Assembly: GCA_019419995.1 (NCBI GenBank)
Contig: JAHZHZ010000005.1
Coordinates: 79,945 to 143,944, forward strand
DNA: 64,000 bases
Direction of reading: 5' to 3'
Source: Clostridiales bacterium
Lineage (GTDB): Bacteria; Bacillota; Clostridia; Christensenellales; Aristaeellaceae
The translations under genes and the position numbers were made by a program. Position 1 is the first letter of the stretch. Every line of letters starts with the position of its first letter. The notes under the pieces were generated by a model that worked only from the letters and a program-made list of their open reading frames with translations, was not told where the DNA came from and did no database searches. Shown here piece after piece: positions 1 to 9,352 of this stretch.

Positions 1-427
1 CAGAGAGATCCCAGTGCAGAGTGTATTCATATTCTCCCTCTGCAAAGTATGGCATGAAGCAATAGCCAGACCCATTCATGCCGCCTTTCTCTGTCCCAAG
101 GTCAAACACGGGATTGTTGCCACACTCGCCGGGCAGCAGGGTATAGGTAATGACGATTTCACCCCTGCAATCTCGGGAAGCCAGGTACTGACTTTGCTGT
201 ATGTAGCCCCGATCCTGCACTATCCGGTTGCAATGGATTTCCCCGGAGGCATCCCGGACGGAAAAGGAACCGTCCATGGCGCAGAAGGTCTTGACCGTGG
301 TCTTTTCGTTGATGGCAAAAATTTTATCGCCCTGTTTAACCGCCGCACTGAGTTGAATGCAAACAGACAGCTTGCTCACTGTTTCACCTGTCCAGCTAGG
401 GGAGAGCAGTACGCGCACTTTGTTCAT
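1..427 (-). CDS. Partial peptidase M61-like protein, N-terminal part
   Basis: Open frame read from the left edge to an ATG at 425-427, preceded on its own strand by GGAGATTTCCCC. About 142 N-terminal residues are visible and the C-terminus lies outside the window. The visible part is beta-rich and ends in a segment containing NGSGYCFMPYF and YTLHW. This resembles the N-terminal domain of M61 (glycyl aminopeptidase-type) peptidases, where a flexible linker precedes a 'flyP' strand. The catalytic HExxH region would be off-window, so the assignment cannot be confirmed. It sits 19 bp downstream of an S9 peptidase as the last visible gene of a peptide uptake and degradation operon, which fits a third peptidase. 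It could instead be an unrelated beta-sandwich protein. Confidence 0.55.
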   Translation of the reverse strand, partial: MNKVRVLLSPSWTGETVSKLSVCIQLSAAVKQGDKIFAINEKTTVKTFCAMDGSFSVRDASGEIHCNRIVQDRGYIQQSQYLASRDCRGEIVITYTLLPGECGNNPVFDLGTEKGGMNGSGYCFMPYFAEGEYEYTLHWDLS

Positions 428-446
428 GGGGAAATCTCCTTTCTCC

Positions 447-2483
447 TTACAGGTATTTTTCAAACCAGTCCTTCATGGTCTTGTAGTAATGAGCCCGCTG
501 ATCGGGGCGGGTGGGCTGATTGTGGCTGACATGAGGATAGAGTACCATCTTGATGGGAAAGTCTTCCGGATGGCTGTCCTTCAGCGCCACAAAGAGCTGA
601 TGTGCGCCTTCCACGGGGCAGCGTAGATCTTCCATTCCATGAAGGATGAGGAAGGGGGCGGAGACCTTTTCCATGCCGCAGATGACGGAATTTTCAATCT
701 CGTGCACCATAAACTCTTCAAAACTGGGATATCCCTGAGAGGAACCCTGCATATCACTGGAGGCATATCCAATCAGATCATTTACCACAGAACGCTGGGT
801 GATGAAGGCCTTGAACTTGTGACTGCGGGTGGCCACGTAATTGGTCATATAGCCTCCATAGCTGCCTCCGGTCATACCCAGGCGGTTTTCGTCAATCCAG
901 TCACAGCGACGGCAGGCCTCGGAGATGAACTGCATTATATCGGTGTATGCTCTGCCGTCCATGGCACGCTCCAGATTGCGATGTACATCTCCGTAACCGG
1001 AGGAACCCCGGGGGTTGCAATAGATTACGCCAAAGCCCGCGCCCGCAAAGCACTGCATTTCCAGATCAAAACCGTAGGTGTAGAAGGGATGGGGACCACC
1101 ATGCACATATACAATTGTGGGATATTTCTTTCCGGCTTCTGCGCCCTGAGGGGGCAGGCAAAAGCCATGTACTTTGGATTCTCCATCCAGCGTTTCAAAG
1201 AAAAAATCCTCAGGCGCGCTGAAGGCTATCTGATCCAACCAATCCTGATTGGATTGAAGTAGCAATTCCATCTCACCCGTCATTTCGTCCATCAGATAGT
1301 AGGCCTCTGGCTGAGTGGGGGAGGTGCGCGTTACCAATACCTTGCCTTTCTGAGGCATGCCCATGCCGTTGTAGGCAAACTTTCCTTTGGCTACGGCTAC
1401 CGGACGGTGATCTTCTCCTTCCAGCGGTACGCGCCAGATGCGGCTTTCCCCCCTGCTGCCGGAATGAAACAGTACCCATTTCCCGTCAGAGGACAGGCGC
1501 ACCTTTTCCAATCCCTGCCCGCAGGCGGCATTGTAGGGGAACTGTACGGAATCAAAGCAGTCCTCGGTCTGACAAAAGATGGGGATCATTTCCTTGCCGT
1601 CCGGCGAAATTTTGTGCAGGACGCAGGCGGGATAGGGGCCTGTCTGGGGACCATCCTGATTGTAATTTAAAATTCCGGCGATGATCCAGCGGCCGTCGGG
1701 TGTGGCTACAGGGCGCACGGGATTGGGATAGGAGACCACCATCTTATCTTCAGTGACTCGGCGCATTTCCAGGCTTTCACAGTCCACCATAAGAATATCC
1801 ATGGCAATACCGATGGCCTTGTCGCAGTACAAATTGGATTCGCACAGCACGTGTCGCCCATCTGGCATCCAGGAGGCATGCATAAAATTGGCCTTTCCAC
1901 GGGTGATGCGCCGGGCTTTGCCACCATCCACGGGAACCACCCATAGGTGCATGACTTCGGGCTGTGCAAAGCCCAGTCCATCGAATTTATAACCGAAATC
2001 TGTGATTACCACGGGTTCTCTGGCTCGCCGGCGGGCGTAGGCCGCTTCTTCATCCGGGTTTACAGGGGTCTGAAGCCAGTCCTCGTCCATCTCATCGGAA
2101 CCGGTGGAAGTGAAGAGAATATGCTTTCCATCAGGCGACCATAGGGGGTCTGCCACGCCAAAGCGCATGGATGTCAGCTTGTGCGCCTTGCTGGTTTTAA
2201 GATCATATACGTACAGTTGCCGCCCTTCACCGGGATGGCTGCTGAGAAACAGAATGCGCCCGGCATCTGGCGAGATCCTGGGGTTTCCTTCATCGGTGCC
2301 GCCGGCGCTGATGACTCTGCGCTGTCCATCTCTCCGGTTCAGCAGAAATATCTCGCTCTTTCGCCCGGAGGGGGAAATGTGTGAACAGGCGTAGAGCAGC
2401 GCATCCAGGGCGGGGATGTATTCGCCACAGGAGAGATTCTCCCGGGCATCGAAATCGACAAAATCGCTCTTTCTGCTATTCAT
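447..2483 (-). CDS. S9 family prolyl oligopeptidase-type serine peptidase
   Basis: A 678-residue protein with an N-terminal beta-propeller (about 20-400; repeated SPDG/TPDGR blades) and a C-terminal alpha/beta-hydrolase domain. The nucleophile is in GGSYGGY (Ser541), the acid in HGMEDLRC (Asp619) and the base in YPHVSHN (His654), so the triad looks complete. Such acyl-aminoacyl or dipeptidyl peptidases cut short peptides. No signal peptide is seen, so it is probably cytoplasmic. The ATG overlaps the 3' end of the upstream GntR-S9 fusion gene by 8 bp, implying translational coupling. The two S9 domains are paralogues, and this one lacks the DNA-binding extension. Its exact specificity is unknown; imported di- or oligopeptides are the natural substrates, given the transporter upstream in the same operon. 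Confidence 0.9.
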   Translation of the reverse strand: MNSRKSDFVDFDARENLSCGEYIPALDALLYACSHISPSGRKSEIFLLNRRDGQRRVISAGGTDEGNPRISPDAGRILFLSSHPGEGRQLYVYDLKTSKAHKLTSMRFGVADPLWSPDGKHILFTSTGSDEMDEDWLQTPVNPDEEAAYARRRAREPVVITDFGYKFDGLGFAQPEVMHLWVVPVDGGKARRITRGKANFMHASWMPDGRHVLCESNLYCDKAIGIAMDILMVDCESLEMRRVTEDKMVVSYPNPVRPVATPDGRWIIAGILNYNQDGPQTGPYPACVLHKISPDGKEMIPIFCQTEDCFDSVQFPYNAACGQGLEKVRLSSDGKWVLFHSGSRGESRIWRVPLEGEDHRPVAVAKGKFAYNGMGMPQKGKVLVTRTSPTQPEAYYLMDEMTGEMELLLQSNQDWLDQIAFSAPEDFFFETLDGESKVHGFCLPPQGAEAGKKYPTIVYVHGGPHPFYTYGFDLEMQCFAGAGFGVIYCNPRGSSGYGDVHRNLERAMDGRAYTDIMQFISEACRRCDWIDENRLGMTGGSYGGYMTNYVATRSHKFKAFITQRSVVNDLIGYASSDMQGSSQGYPSFEEFMVHEIENSVICGMEKVSAPFLILHGMEDLRCPVEGAHQLFVALKDSHPEDFPIKMVLYPHVSHNQPTRPDQRAHYYKTMKDWFEKYL

Positions 2484-5097
2484 GTTGTGCTCCCTTCAGG
2501 TATAGATCAAACCAGTCCACCATTTCCTGCACATGCCGCTGTTGAAAGTACATTAGGCCTTCCCGGCTGACTCCATGATTTTCCCCGGGGAACATGACCA
2601 GCCGCACGGGGACATCCTTGAGCCGTTCTTTGATGGAAATAAACATTTGTTCGGACTGCTCAAAGGAACAGCGATAATCCCGGTCGCCGTGGAGCAGAAG
2701 CAGAGGCGTTTGAATGTTGTCCATGCGGCGAATGACACAGCTTCTGGCGCGTTTGATCAGGCAATCCCGGATGTTGACTTTGTTGTAGGGCATGCTGGCG
2801 GAATAAAAACCAATGTCACCCGTACCATAGGAAGTAGCGCTGTTGACAAAAATCCGCTGGCCCACCGCTGCCTTAAAGCGATGGGTGCGCATGATGATCT
2901 TGCAGGTCATATAGCCCCCGTAGCTACCTCCGGTGACACCCACACGCTGGGCGTCGATGAAGCCCAGGTCGATTGCCGCATCCAGAAAATCCATCAGGTC
3001 GTTGTAGGCGTTGTCCCCCCAGGAATCTTCCTCGTTGGCGTGACGCAGGCCGTATCCCCAGGAACCCCGGGGATCGCAGTAAACCACAGCATAACCGGCT
3101 GAAGAGAGAATCTGAATCTCGTGCCAGAAATCTTCCGTAAAGCTGGCGGTGGGACCGCCGTGAATGTACAGCACTGCCGGGTACTTTTTCCCCTGTTCAA
3201 AGGCGGCAGGCGGACATACCCAGCCGTGGATGTTCGTCAGTCCATCCCGAGAGGGCACGTCTATGGCGCTGATATTTGCCAGTCGGTACTCATTCAGCCA
3301 GGAGTTGTGGCTGCCCAGGCGTACGAAGGACTTGTCCTGGCAATGAAACAGATATAATTCTCGCAGCGAGTGCGTGTCTCCCCGGGTGAGGAGAATTTTG
3401 CCATCCACGGGGGCGCAGAATTCATGAATGGAGAAGTTGCCTTCAAGTACCAGCTCTGGCACGGAGCCTCCCCGGGTAGAAATCCGGTACAGGCGTTCGG
3501 CTCCCTGCCATGCGCACAGGAACAGCACTTCGTCCTGACCGGTGACCCGGAAGTAGTCGGCCGGTTCACCATACTGGGTGCGGCACAGGGGACTACCGTT
3601 TACTCCGGAGGAGACTTCCTCTGCGGCGGGATCAAACAGGCAGACCGGCTCACCGCCGTCTAAATCCACCCGATAGAGATATTCAATGGAACAGCCGTCT
3701 GCTGCGTAGTAATTAGGATAGATGACGGTCCGGCCGTCCGGTGTGAAGCATGGACGTGCGCTGGCAGAGGTGCCGCTACTCAACTGGCGCCCCTGGCCGT
3801 TGAGTTCAAAGTAAAAGACTTCTTCCTTCGAACGCTTTGCCCCGGAATAGGGTTGGCAGTAGCAGGCAAAGGCCTTGCCATCCGGAGAAAAGGCCGGCAT
3901 GCGACAGGGTGTCTCTCCTGTCAGTATCGTCTGATGGCCCTGTGCGTCGACCAGTGCGATGCGCCGCACACTGCCATCCAGCATTCCCTTGACCTCGTCT
4001 CGCTTATAATCAATCTGTGTAATTTCAATGGGCGCCCACTCCCGCTGTTGCAGCCAAAGGGCTTTTTCTTCGGGCGTCATTTCCATAAAGGCAATTCCCG
4101 ATTCCACTTCCTCCTGCCATAGATCTCCTTCCACCAGGAAGTGCGTGCAGTCGGGAGAAACGTCGAAGCCCTTAACCCCATGACGCAGGTGTGTGAGCTG
4201 CCGTGCCTTTCCCAGCCGGTCAATCAGGTAGAGCTGATCTTCTCCGCTCCGGTCACAGAGGCAGGCGATGCCATTGCCATCCTTTAAAAAAACGGCGTGG
4301 TGTACGTGTCCCTCCAGGCTAAGGGTCGCTTCTTCCATGGTCTCCAGATCCGTCTGGTAGACCGTGGGATAGAAATGGCCGTCCTCTTCGTTGGCCACAT
4401 ATACCGTTACCAGTGCGCTCTTTCCATCGGGCGATAAACTGGGTTGACAGAGATAGCGCATCAGGGGCATGGTATCCGTGGTAAACTTCTTCCGGGGGCG
4501 CACGGCGGGTGTATCAGAAAGAATTACGTTCATTTCATTGAGCTGAAGATCCTGCTTTAAGGCTTCTACCGCGCCTTGCTCATCTCCACGCAGTATGCAG
4601 TCCAGAATGTGCCGGTGACGAACACACAATTCCTCCGAGGATAAGTTTTCTTCGCAGAGACTGTTGTAGGTGCACTCGCAGCGATTGATGAGATTTTCCA
4701 GCGTTTCGCAAATGAATTGATCTTCGCTCAACCTTGCCAGTCCCATGTGGAAGGCGCTGTTGTCCGCGATTATGTCCATCAGGTCGTGAAGTCCCTGCTC
4801 ATGTCCTCCTGCGCAGAGCTGTTGAAGCGCCAGGGATTCTACCACAAAGCGCAGCCGCTGGATTTTTACGAAGTCTTTCTGGTTGTACAGGCTCAGGCGG
4901 TATCCCTTTCGGGGATAGCTGCGAATCAGCCCTTCTTGGGCCAGGCGGTGCAGCACTTCACCTGCGGTGCTCTTGCTCACTCCGTAATTGCGGCAGATGT
5001 CATTTTCCACAATCCATTGAATCGAAGCTCCGCCGTCGCCGGTAATGGCAGCTTTGACCTCCCGGTAGACGCGGTCTCGCAGCAATTCTTTTTTCAT
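2476..5097 (-). CDS. GntR/FCD regulator fused to an S9 prolyl oligopeptidase
   Basis: One uninterrupted 873-residue frame joins two unrelated parts. Residues 1-70 are a GntR winged helix (NYGVSKSTAGEVLHRLAQEGL, then the wing RKGYRLS). Residues 75-195 look like an FCD ligand-binding domain, with FHMGLARLSEDQF and the RHRHILDCILRGD helix matching the usual 'EHraIldAI.agD'. The third usual histidine appears to be Asp183. Residues 205-600 are beta-propeller and 610-873 an S9 catalytic domain with Ser725 (GGSYGGY), Asp807 (HGDRD) and His841 (GENHG), so the peptidase should be active. The ATG has GGGAGA 8 bp upstream. Regulators of this family normally end near 230 residues. A regulator-peptidase fusion could couple binding of a peptide or product to control of the operon it lies in. 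The alternative is a recent fusion by loss of a stop codon. Confidence 0.85.
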   Translation of the reverse strand: MKKELLRDRVYREVKAAITGDGGASIQWIVENDICRNYGVSKSTAGEVLHRLAQEGLIRSYPRKGYRLSLYNQKDFVKIQRLRFVVESLALQQLCAGGHEQGLHDLMDIIADNSAFHMGLARLSEDQFICETLENLINRCECTYNSLCEENLSSEELCVRHRHILDCILRGDEQGAVEALKQDLQLNEMNVILSDTPAVRPRKKFTTDTMPLMRYLCQPSLSPDGKSALVTVYVANEEDGHFYPTVYQTDLETMEEATLSLEGHVHHAVFLKDGNGIACLCDRSGEDQLYLIDRLGKARQLTHLRHGVKGFDVSPDCTHFLVEGDLWQEEVESGIAFMEMTPEEKALWLQQREWAPIEITQIDYKRDEVKGMLDGSVRRIALVDAQGHQTILTGETPCRMPAFSPDGKAFACYCQPYSGAKRSKEEVFYFELNGQGRQLSSGTSASARPCFTPDGRTVIYPNYYAADGCSIEYLYRVDLDGGEPVCLFDPAAEEVSSGVNGSPLCRTQYGEPADYFRVTGQDEVLFLCAWQGAERLYRISTRGGSVPELVLEGNFSIHEFCAPVDGKILLTRGDTHSLRELYLFHCQDKSFVRLGSHNSWLNEYRLANISAIDVPSRDGLTNIHGWVCPPAAFEQGKKYPAVLYIHGGPTASFTEDFWHEIQILSSAGYAVVYCDPRGSWGYGLRHANEEDSWGDNAYNDLMDFLDAAIDLGFIDAQRVGVTGGSYGGYMTCKIIMRTHRFKAAVGQRIFVNSATSYGTGDIGFYSASMPYNKVNIRDCLIKRARSCVIRRMDNIQTPLLLLHGDRDYRCSFEQSEQMFISIKERLKDVPVRLVMFPGENHGVSREGLMYFQQRHVQEMVDWFDLYLKGAQHE

Positions 5098-5118
5098 AAG
5101 CGTATCTCCCGTTACAAA

Positions 5119-6054
5119 TCAGGCGCGCATCAGCGCATTGTAGGCGCAGGCCACGTCTTCTACGGCGAGGCCAAGGGCGTCAAAGAGCGTGATCTCTTCG
5201 TTACTCTGCCTGCCTGGAACCTGCCCCAGCAGCACCTGGCCGATGGAACCTACAACGTGATCCTCTCCAACTAGCCCCTCGGACAGAGGGATGAGATATT
5301 CACCGCTTTCCCGGCGCAGGGCATCCACCTGATCCGCATACAGCTTTGAAGCTGCCATTAGATCTCCCGCAACCTCCCGGGTGCTGGGCGTGAAAGTGCC
5401 CACAGCGTTAATGTGAGTTCCGGGTCGGACCATATCGGCGGTAAGGTAGGCTTCTTTTGAGGGAGTCAGGGTGCAGATGATGTCTGCATCCGCAACACAT
5501 GCCTGTACAGAGGTACAGACCCGCACAGGTACGCCGTATTTCTCTTCCGTTTCCCGGGCGAAGGTGCGGGCAGCATCTTCCCGAAGGTCATACACAGTGA
5601 TCTGTTCAATTGAACGTACCGTGAGAATGGCAGCAGTGTGGGAACGCGCTTGAGCCCCCGCACCGATGAGGGCAAGATGCCGGGCATCTGGACGGGCAAG
5701 GGCAGCAGTGGCCACGGCGCTGACCGCTCCGGTACGAATTTCAGTAACGGCAGTGGCGTCTACTAAGCCCATCACCGTACAGTGTTCGCTCTCAAAAAGC
5801 ATCACATAGCCGATGTGGGAAGGATATTGGGTGCCTGTGTTGGGGGCGTAAGCGTTGACGATCTTTGCGCCGAAGCAGGGACCAATGTAGGCGGGCATGA
5901 AACCGAACACCGCGGAATTGGGCATGACCTGCAGCGTACGGGGCGGCATGGTACATTGACCTTCCTCCAGATCCGTTAGAACCTGACGCATCATTGCCAC
6001 GCAGTCGCCCGCAGGGATCAACTGGCGCACCTGTTTTTCTTCCAGAATTTTCAT
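5119..6054 (-). CDS. Ornithine cyclodeaminase/mu-crystallin family NAD(P)-dependent enzyme
   Basis: A 311-residue protein of the OCD/mu-crystallin family. Visible marks are the N-terminal helical segment with PPRTLQVMP, the substrate-site stretch VDATAVTEIRTGAVSAVAT and the Rossmann motif LIGAGAQARSHTAAIL near 128-143, followed by VYDLRED. Members act as ornithine cyclodeaminase, alanine dehydrogenase or delta-1-pyrroline-2-carboxylate reductase, and sequence alone does not choose between them. The ATG directly abuts the TAG of the upstream MalY-like gene (6055-6057), with its AAAGGAG ribosome site inside that gene, so the two are translationally coupled. In an operon for peptide uptake and hydrolysis it probably handles a released amino acid or the imino or keto product of the PLP enzyme. 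Confidence 0.85.
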   Translation of the reverse strand: MKILEEKQVRQLIPAGDCVAMMRQVLTDLEEGQCTMPPRTLQVMPNSAVFGFMPAYIGPCFGAKIVNAYAPNTGTQYPSHIGYVMLFESEHCTVMGLVDATAVTEIRTGAVSAVATAALARPDARHLALIGAGAQARSHTAAILTVRSIEQITVYDLREDAARTFARETEEKYGVPVRVCTSVQACVADADIICTLTPSKEAYLTADMVRPGTHINAVGTFTPSTREVAGDLMAASKLYADQVDALRRESGEYLIPLSEGLVGEDHVVGSIGQVLLGQVPGRQSNEEITLFDALGLAVEDVACAYNALMRA

Positions 6055-7284
6055 CTAAATACACTCCTTTCGGTGGGAGAAATCGCCAAGAAAACCGCGG
6101 CAAAGGGCGGCCTTTCTCAGCAGATGAATGCTCTTTTCCAGCTCTGTGGGGGGAACGGCCAGACTGTAGCGGCGGAACTGATCGCCGGCGCCGAATTCGC
6201 TGCCTTTTCCACCGTAGAGCATGGCCTCTTCGTGGAGAAAAACGTCCAGTTCTTCCGGCGGAAGGCCCAGCCCTCCAAAGTCTGCCCAGAGCACATAGGT
6301 ACCGTCAGGTCGCACCACGTGTACGCCCGCAAGGCTTTCCAGTGCTCGAGTCAGGGTGTTGATGTTCCGGCAGATTACCTGATTCAGCGCCTCCACGAAT
6401 TCGGCGCCTTCTGGGGAATAGGCACTCAACAGTCCCTCATACAGCATGGGATCAATGCTGCCATAGTGGTCGGCGTCCCGCTGACGCCGGTAGGCCTGGT
6501 GAAGCTCCGGATTAGAGATCAGAATATTTGCATGATTGACGCCTGTCAAACTCATACACTTTCCCAAAGAGGTGCAGGTGATGGCGAGGGCATCTTTTCC
6601 TGCAACCTCCACGTAGGGCGTAACCCGTGTGTCACCTGCCGTGATCTCTGCAAAGATTTCGTCGCTAAATACAGCCACGCCATATTTGCGCGAGAGGGCA
6701 GCTATCCTTTCCAGCGCCTCCCGTGGAAAAATGGTCCCCGTTGGATTGTTGGGATTACAGAGCACCAGCAATTTTGCACCTGGATGGGTCATGGCAGCTT
6801 CCAGTGCGTCAAAGTCCAGAACGTAGCGAGCCTGACAAGTGCCCGCTCCCAGATAGCGCAGGGGGCAGGTGTATGACGCCAAACCCAGTCGGTCCGCCGC
6901 TTGCTGGTAGCGGTTGTAGCTGGGGGAGAGCAGGATTACGTGTTCATTTCTGCCTACCAACAACCGCATCGCGGTGGCCAGGGCAAAGATGGTGCCATGG
7001 GTGGGAATGATCCAGTCGGGCTGAATTTTCCATCCACGCATCCTTTCCATCCACCAGCAGACCCGGTCATTGTATTCGGCATCCTGCATCGTAAAGCCGA
7101 AGGATCCGTTGCGTGCGCAACGAATCACCCCTTCCGAAAAGGCAGGGCAGGTGCGAAAGTCGAATTCTGCGCCCCAGTAGTTGACTACGCCTGCTTCCCG
7201 GATATGTTCCGGGGTGAGCGTTTCATTGAGATTGGCTCCGCGCCTGCGCAAGGCGCGAACCTCAAAGTAACTGGTATCAAACAA
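6055..7284 (-). CDS. MalY/PatB-type PLP-dependent C-S lyase or aminotransferase
   Basis: A 409-residue fold-type I PLP enzyme. Diagnostic segments are NPNNPTGTIF, SDEIFAEI and SLGKCMSLTG, whose lysine should form the internal aldimine. The overall pattern (NYWGAEFDF early, PTHGTIFALA, ILLSPSYNRY) is that of the MalY/PatB cystathionine beta-lyase group rather than a classical aspartate aminotransferase. It begins with TTG (7282-7284) about 9 bp after AAAGAGG, and the nearest upstream ATG is followed at once by a stop. It follows the ABC ATPase gene by 36 bp and abuts the OCD gene, so it belongs to the peptide operon. A likely role is beta-elimination or transamination of an amino acid freed from imported peptides. 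Confidence 0.85.
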   Translation of the reverse strand: MFDTSYFEVRALRRRGANLNETLTPEHIREAGVVNYWGAEFDFRTCPAFSEGVIRCARNGSFGFTMQDAEYNDRVCWWMERMRGWKIQPDWIIPTHGTIFALATAMRLLVGRNEHVILLSPSYNRYQQAADRLGLASYTCPLRYLGAGTCQARYVLDFDALEAAMTHPGAKLLVLCNPNNPTGTIFPREALERIAALSRKYGVAVFSDEIFAEITAGDTRVTPYVEVAGKDALAITCTSLGKCMSLTGVNHANILISNPELHQAYRRQRDADHYGSIDPMLYEGLLSAYSPEGAEFVEALNQVICRNINTLTRALESLAGVHVVRPDGTYVLWADFGGLGLPPEELDVFLHEEAMLYGGKGSEFGAGDQFRRYSLAVPPTELEKSIHLLRKAALCRGFLGDFSHRKECI

Positions 7285-7320
7285 GGCGGTAAACCTCTTT
7301 CCTTAGAACATTTATAAATT

Positions 7321-8301
7321 TCAGTCCATAGGATGGAAGCAAGCCACTTCATGTTCCGAATTTACCGGACGGAGAAGGGGCGTCTGGCTGCGGCATGCCT
7401 CAGTGGCCCGAGGGCATCTGGGCGCGAAACGGCAACCCGCGCTGGGGTTGATGGATGAACCGATTTCGCCCTGTATGGGCAGTACGATGCGATTCATCTC
7501 ATAATCCGGATCAGCCACAGGTACGGCGTCCAGCAGTCCTCTGGAATAGATGTGCATTGGATGTTCGTAAACCTCTTCAACACTGCCGATCTCCACAATT
7601 TGCCCCAGATACATCACCGCTACCCGATCCGATATGTATCGAACCACAGAGAGATCATGGGCGACCACCAGATAGGTAAGATTCATCTTTTCCCGCAGCT
7701 CGATGAGCATATTGACGATTTGTGCCTGTACCGAAACATCCAGTGCGGAAGTAGCTTCATCGCAGACGATGAATTCCGGGTGCAGGGCCAGGGCGCGGGC
7801 GATTCCCACACGCTGGCGTTGTCCGCCTGAGAATTCGTGGGGAAAGCGATTGGCGTGCTCACGGTGCAGGCCCACCTGCTCTAAAAGCCGGTAGACCTCT
7901 TCCTGCCTCTCCCTGGGTGTGCCCATGTGGGCAATGGCCATGCCTTCGGCGATAATTTCTCCAACGGTAAAGCAGGGATTCAGGGAAGCGTAAGGGTCCT
8001 GAAAGATCATTTGCATGCGGCCGGACACATTTTCCTGCTTGCGGGTAGCCTTGGACATTTGCAGGATGTTTTTTCCGTCGAAATAGATTTCACCGCCGTC
8101 AGCCTCGTAGAGCCCCAACAGCGTGCGTCCCACCGTGGTCTTGCCGCAGCCGCTCTCACCCACCAGTCCCAGTGTCTCCCCCCTGCGGATGGAAAAAGAG
8201 ACGTCATCTACGGCGTGAAGGATGCGCCTGTGGCCCAGGTCAAAATATTTTTTCAGATTGCGCACGTCTAACAGTACGTCCGCGCCCCGGTCAACAGCCA
8301 T
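7321..8301 (-). CDS. Oligopeptide/dipeptide ABC transporter ATPase, DppF/OppF type
   Basis: A 326-residue cytoplasmic ATPase that energises peptide import with the gene-8291 product. Walker A is GESGCGKTTVGRTLL, the signature is FSGGQRQRVGIARAL and Walker B is FIVCDEATSALDVS, then the H-loop VVAHDLS. The C-terminal oligopeptide-ABC extension with GCRFAPRCP (Cys-rich, possible Fe-S or zinc site) is present. An open frame extends upstream to 8397. The ATG at 8299-8301 is preferred because GGGGGAGG lies just upstream and homology begins at LLDVRNLKKYF. It overlaps the preceding ATPase gene by 11 bp, consistent with coupled translation of the heterodimer. Confidence 0.93.
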   Translation of the reverse strand: MAVDRGADVLLDVRNLKKYFDLGHRRILHAVDDVSFSIRRGETLGLVGESGCGKTTVGRTLLGLYEADGGEIYFDGKNILQMSKATRKQENVSGRMQMIFQDPYASLNPCFTVGEIIAEGMAIAHMGTPRERQEEVYRLLEQVGLHREHANRFPHEFSGGQRQRVGIARALALHPEFIVCDEATSALDVSVQAQIVNMLIELREKMNLTYLVVAHDLSVVRYISDRVAVMYLGQIVEIGSVEEVYEHPMHIYSRGLLDAVPVADPDYEMNRIVLPIQGEIGSSINPSAGCRFAPRCPRATEACRSQTPLLRPVNSEHEVACFHPMD

Positions 8302-9352
8302 GATTTTGCGCCTCCCCCTTGCGTAGATTCTCTGGCATGGATACTTTACGGTCACAGCGCTTGTCCAGGAGCCAGCACCGCACTTGATGCGCTTCACCCA
8401 CGGCGTAATTCTCCGGCATGATATTCTGACAGACCTTCATGCAGTAGGGACAGCGCGCCGCAAATCCACACCCCTTCGGGGGTGCGAATAGATCTGGTGG
8501 GGTGCCCGGGATGCCGGTCAGACGGTGGTTCAAATTCATTTTCAGATCCGGCACTGAACCCAGCAGTCCCCAGGTGTAGGGGTGCCTGGGATGATAGAAG
8601 ATGTCCCGCAGGCTGCCGCTCTCCACGATCTGACCGGCGTACATTACGGCTACCCGATCGGCCATCCGGGCCACTACGCCCAGATTGTGGGTAATAAAGA
8701 TGATCCCCATATTGCGCTCGCGCTTAATATCATTCATCAGCGCCAGAATCTGACTTTGAACCGTTACATCCAGAGCGGTAGTGGGCTCATCGGCAAAGAG
8801 AATCTGGGGCTTGCAGCTCAGGGCCATAGCGATCATGACACGCTGGCGCTGTCCGCCGCTCAGGGTGTGAGGATAGCGGTTAAAAATGGTTTCAGGATTG
8901 GGAAGGCCCACCTTGGCAAAGAGCTCAATGGCCGTTGAGCGCGCCTGGGTTAAAGTCAGCCGCTCGTGCTTGCGCATACCTTCCATCAGCTGTTTGCCCA
9001 CCTTCGTGGTGGGGTTGAGAGAGGTCATGGCATCCTGAAAGATCATGGAAAAGGCCTTGCCACGGTAGGCTTGCATTTCCCGGTCGCTGAGGCGGGCGAT
9101 GTCCACCTCTCTTTCACCGCTGCTGTAACGTATTTCTCCGGAACGAATCAGCGCGGGCGGTTCCGGATTCAGGCGCATGATGGTCTGCACTGTGACCGAT
9201 TTTCCGCAGCCGCTTTCGCCCACGATTGCCAGTGTTTCACCCCGGTCCAGATGAAAGTCCACACCGCGTACCGCCTGAATCTCCCCGGCGGCTGTCATGA
9301 AGGAAACACGGAGGTTTTCAACGGTCAGAAGGCGTTTTTTCAGTTCGCTCAT
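8291..9352 (-). CDS. Oligopeptide/dipeptide ABC transporter ATPase, DppD/OppD type
   Basis: A 353-residue ATPase, partner of the adjacent DppF-type protein. Motifs in order: GESGCGKSVTVQTIM (Walker A), MIFQDAMTSLNP (Q-loop), LSGGQRQRVMIAMAL (signature), ILFADEPTTALDVT (Walker B) and FITHNLG (H-loop). The C-terminus has the family's KGCGFAARCPYCMKVC cysteine segment. The ATG at 9350-9352 overlaps the TGA of the upstream permease gene by 4 bp. DppD and DppF proteins form a heterodimer on the cytoplasmic face of the two permeases encoded at 9349-11279. Confidence 0.93.
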   Translation of the reverse strand: MSELKKRLLTVENLRVSFMTAAGEIQAVRGVDFHLDRGETLAIVGESGCGKSVTVQTIMRLNPEPPALIRSGEIRYSSGEREVDIARLSDREMQAYRGKAFSMIFQDAMTSLNPTTKVGKQLMEGMRKHERLTLTQARSTAIELFAKVGLPNPETIFNRYPHTLSGGQRQRVMIAMALSCKPQILFADEPTTALDVTVQSQILALMNDIKRERNMGIIFITHNLGVVARMADRVAVMYAGQIVESGSLRDIFYHPRHPYTWGLLGSVPDLKMNLNHRLTGIPGTPPDLFAPPKGCGFAARCPYCMKVCQNIMPENYAVGEAHQVRCWLLDKRCDRKVSMPENLRKGEAQNHGC

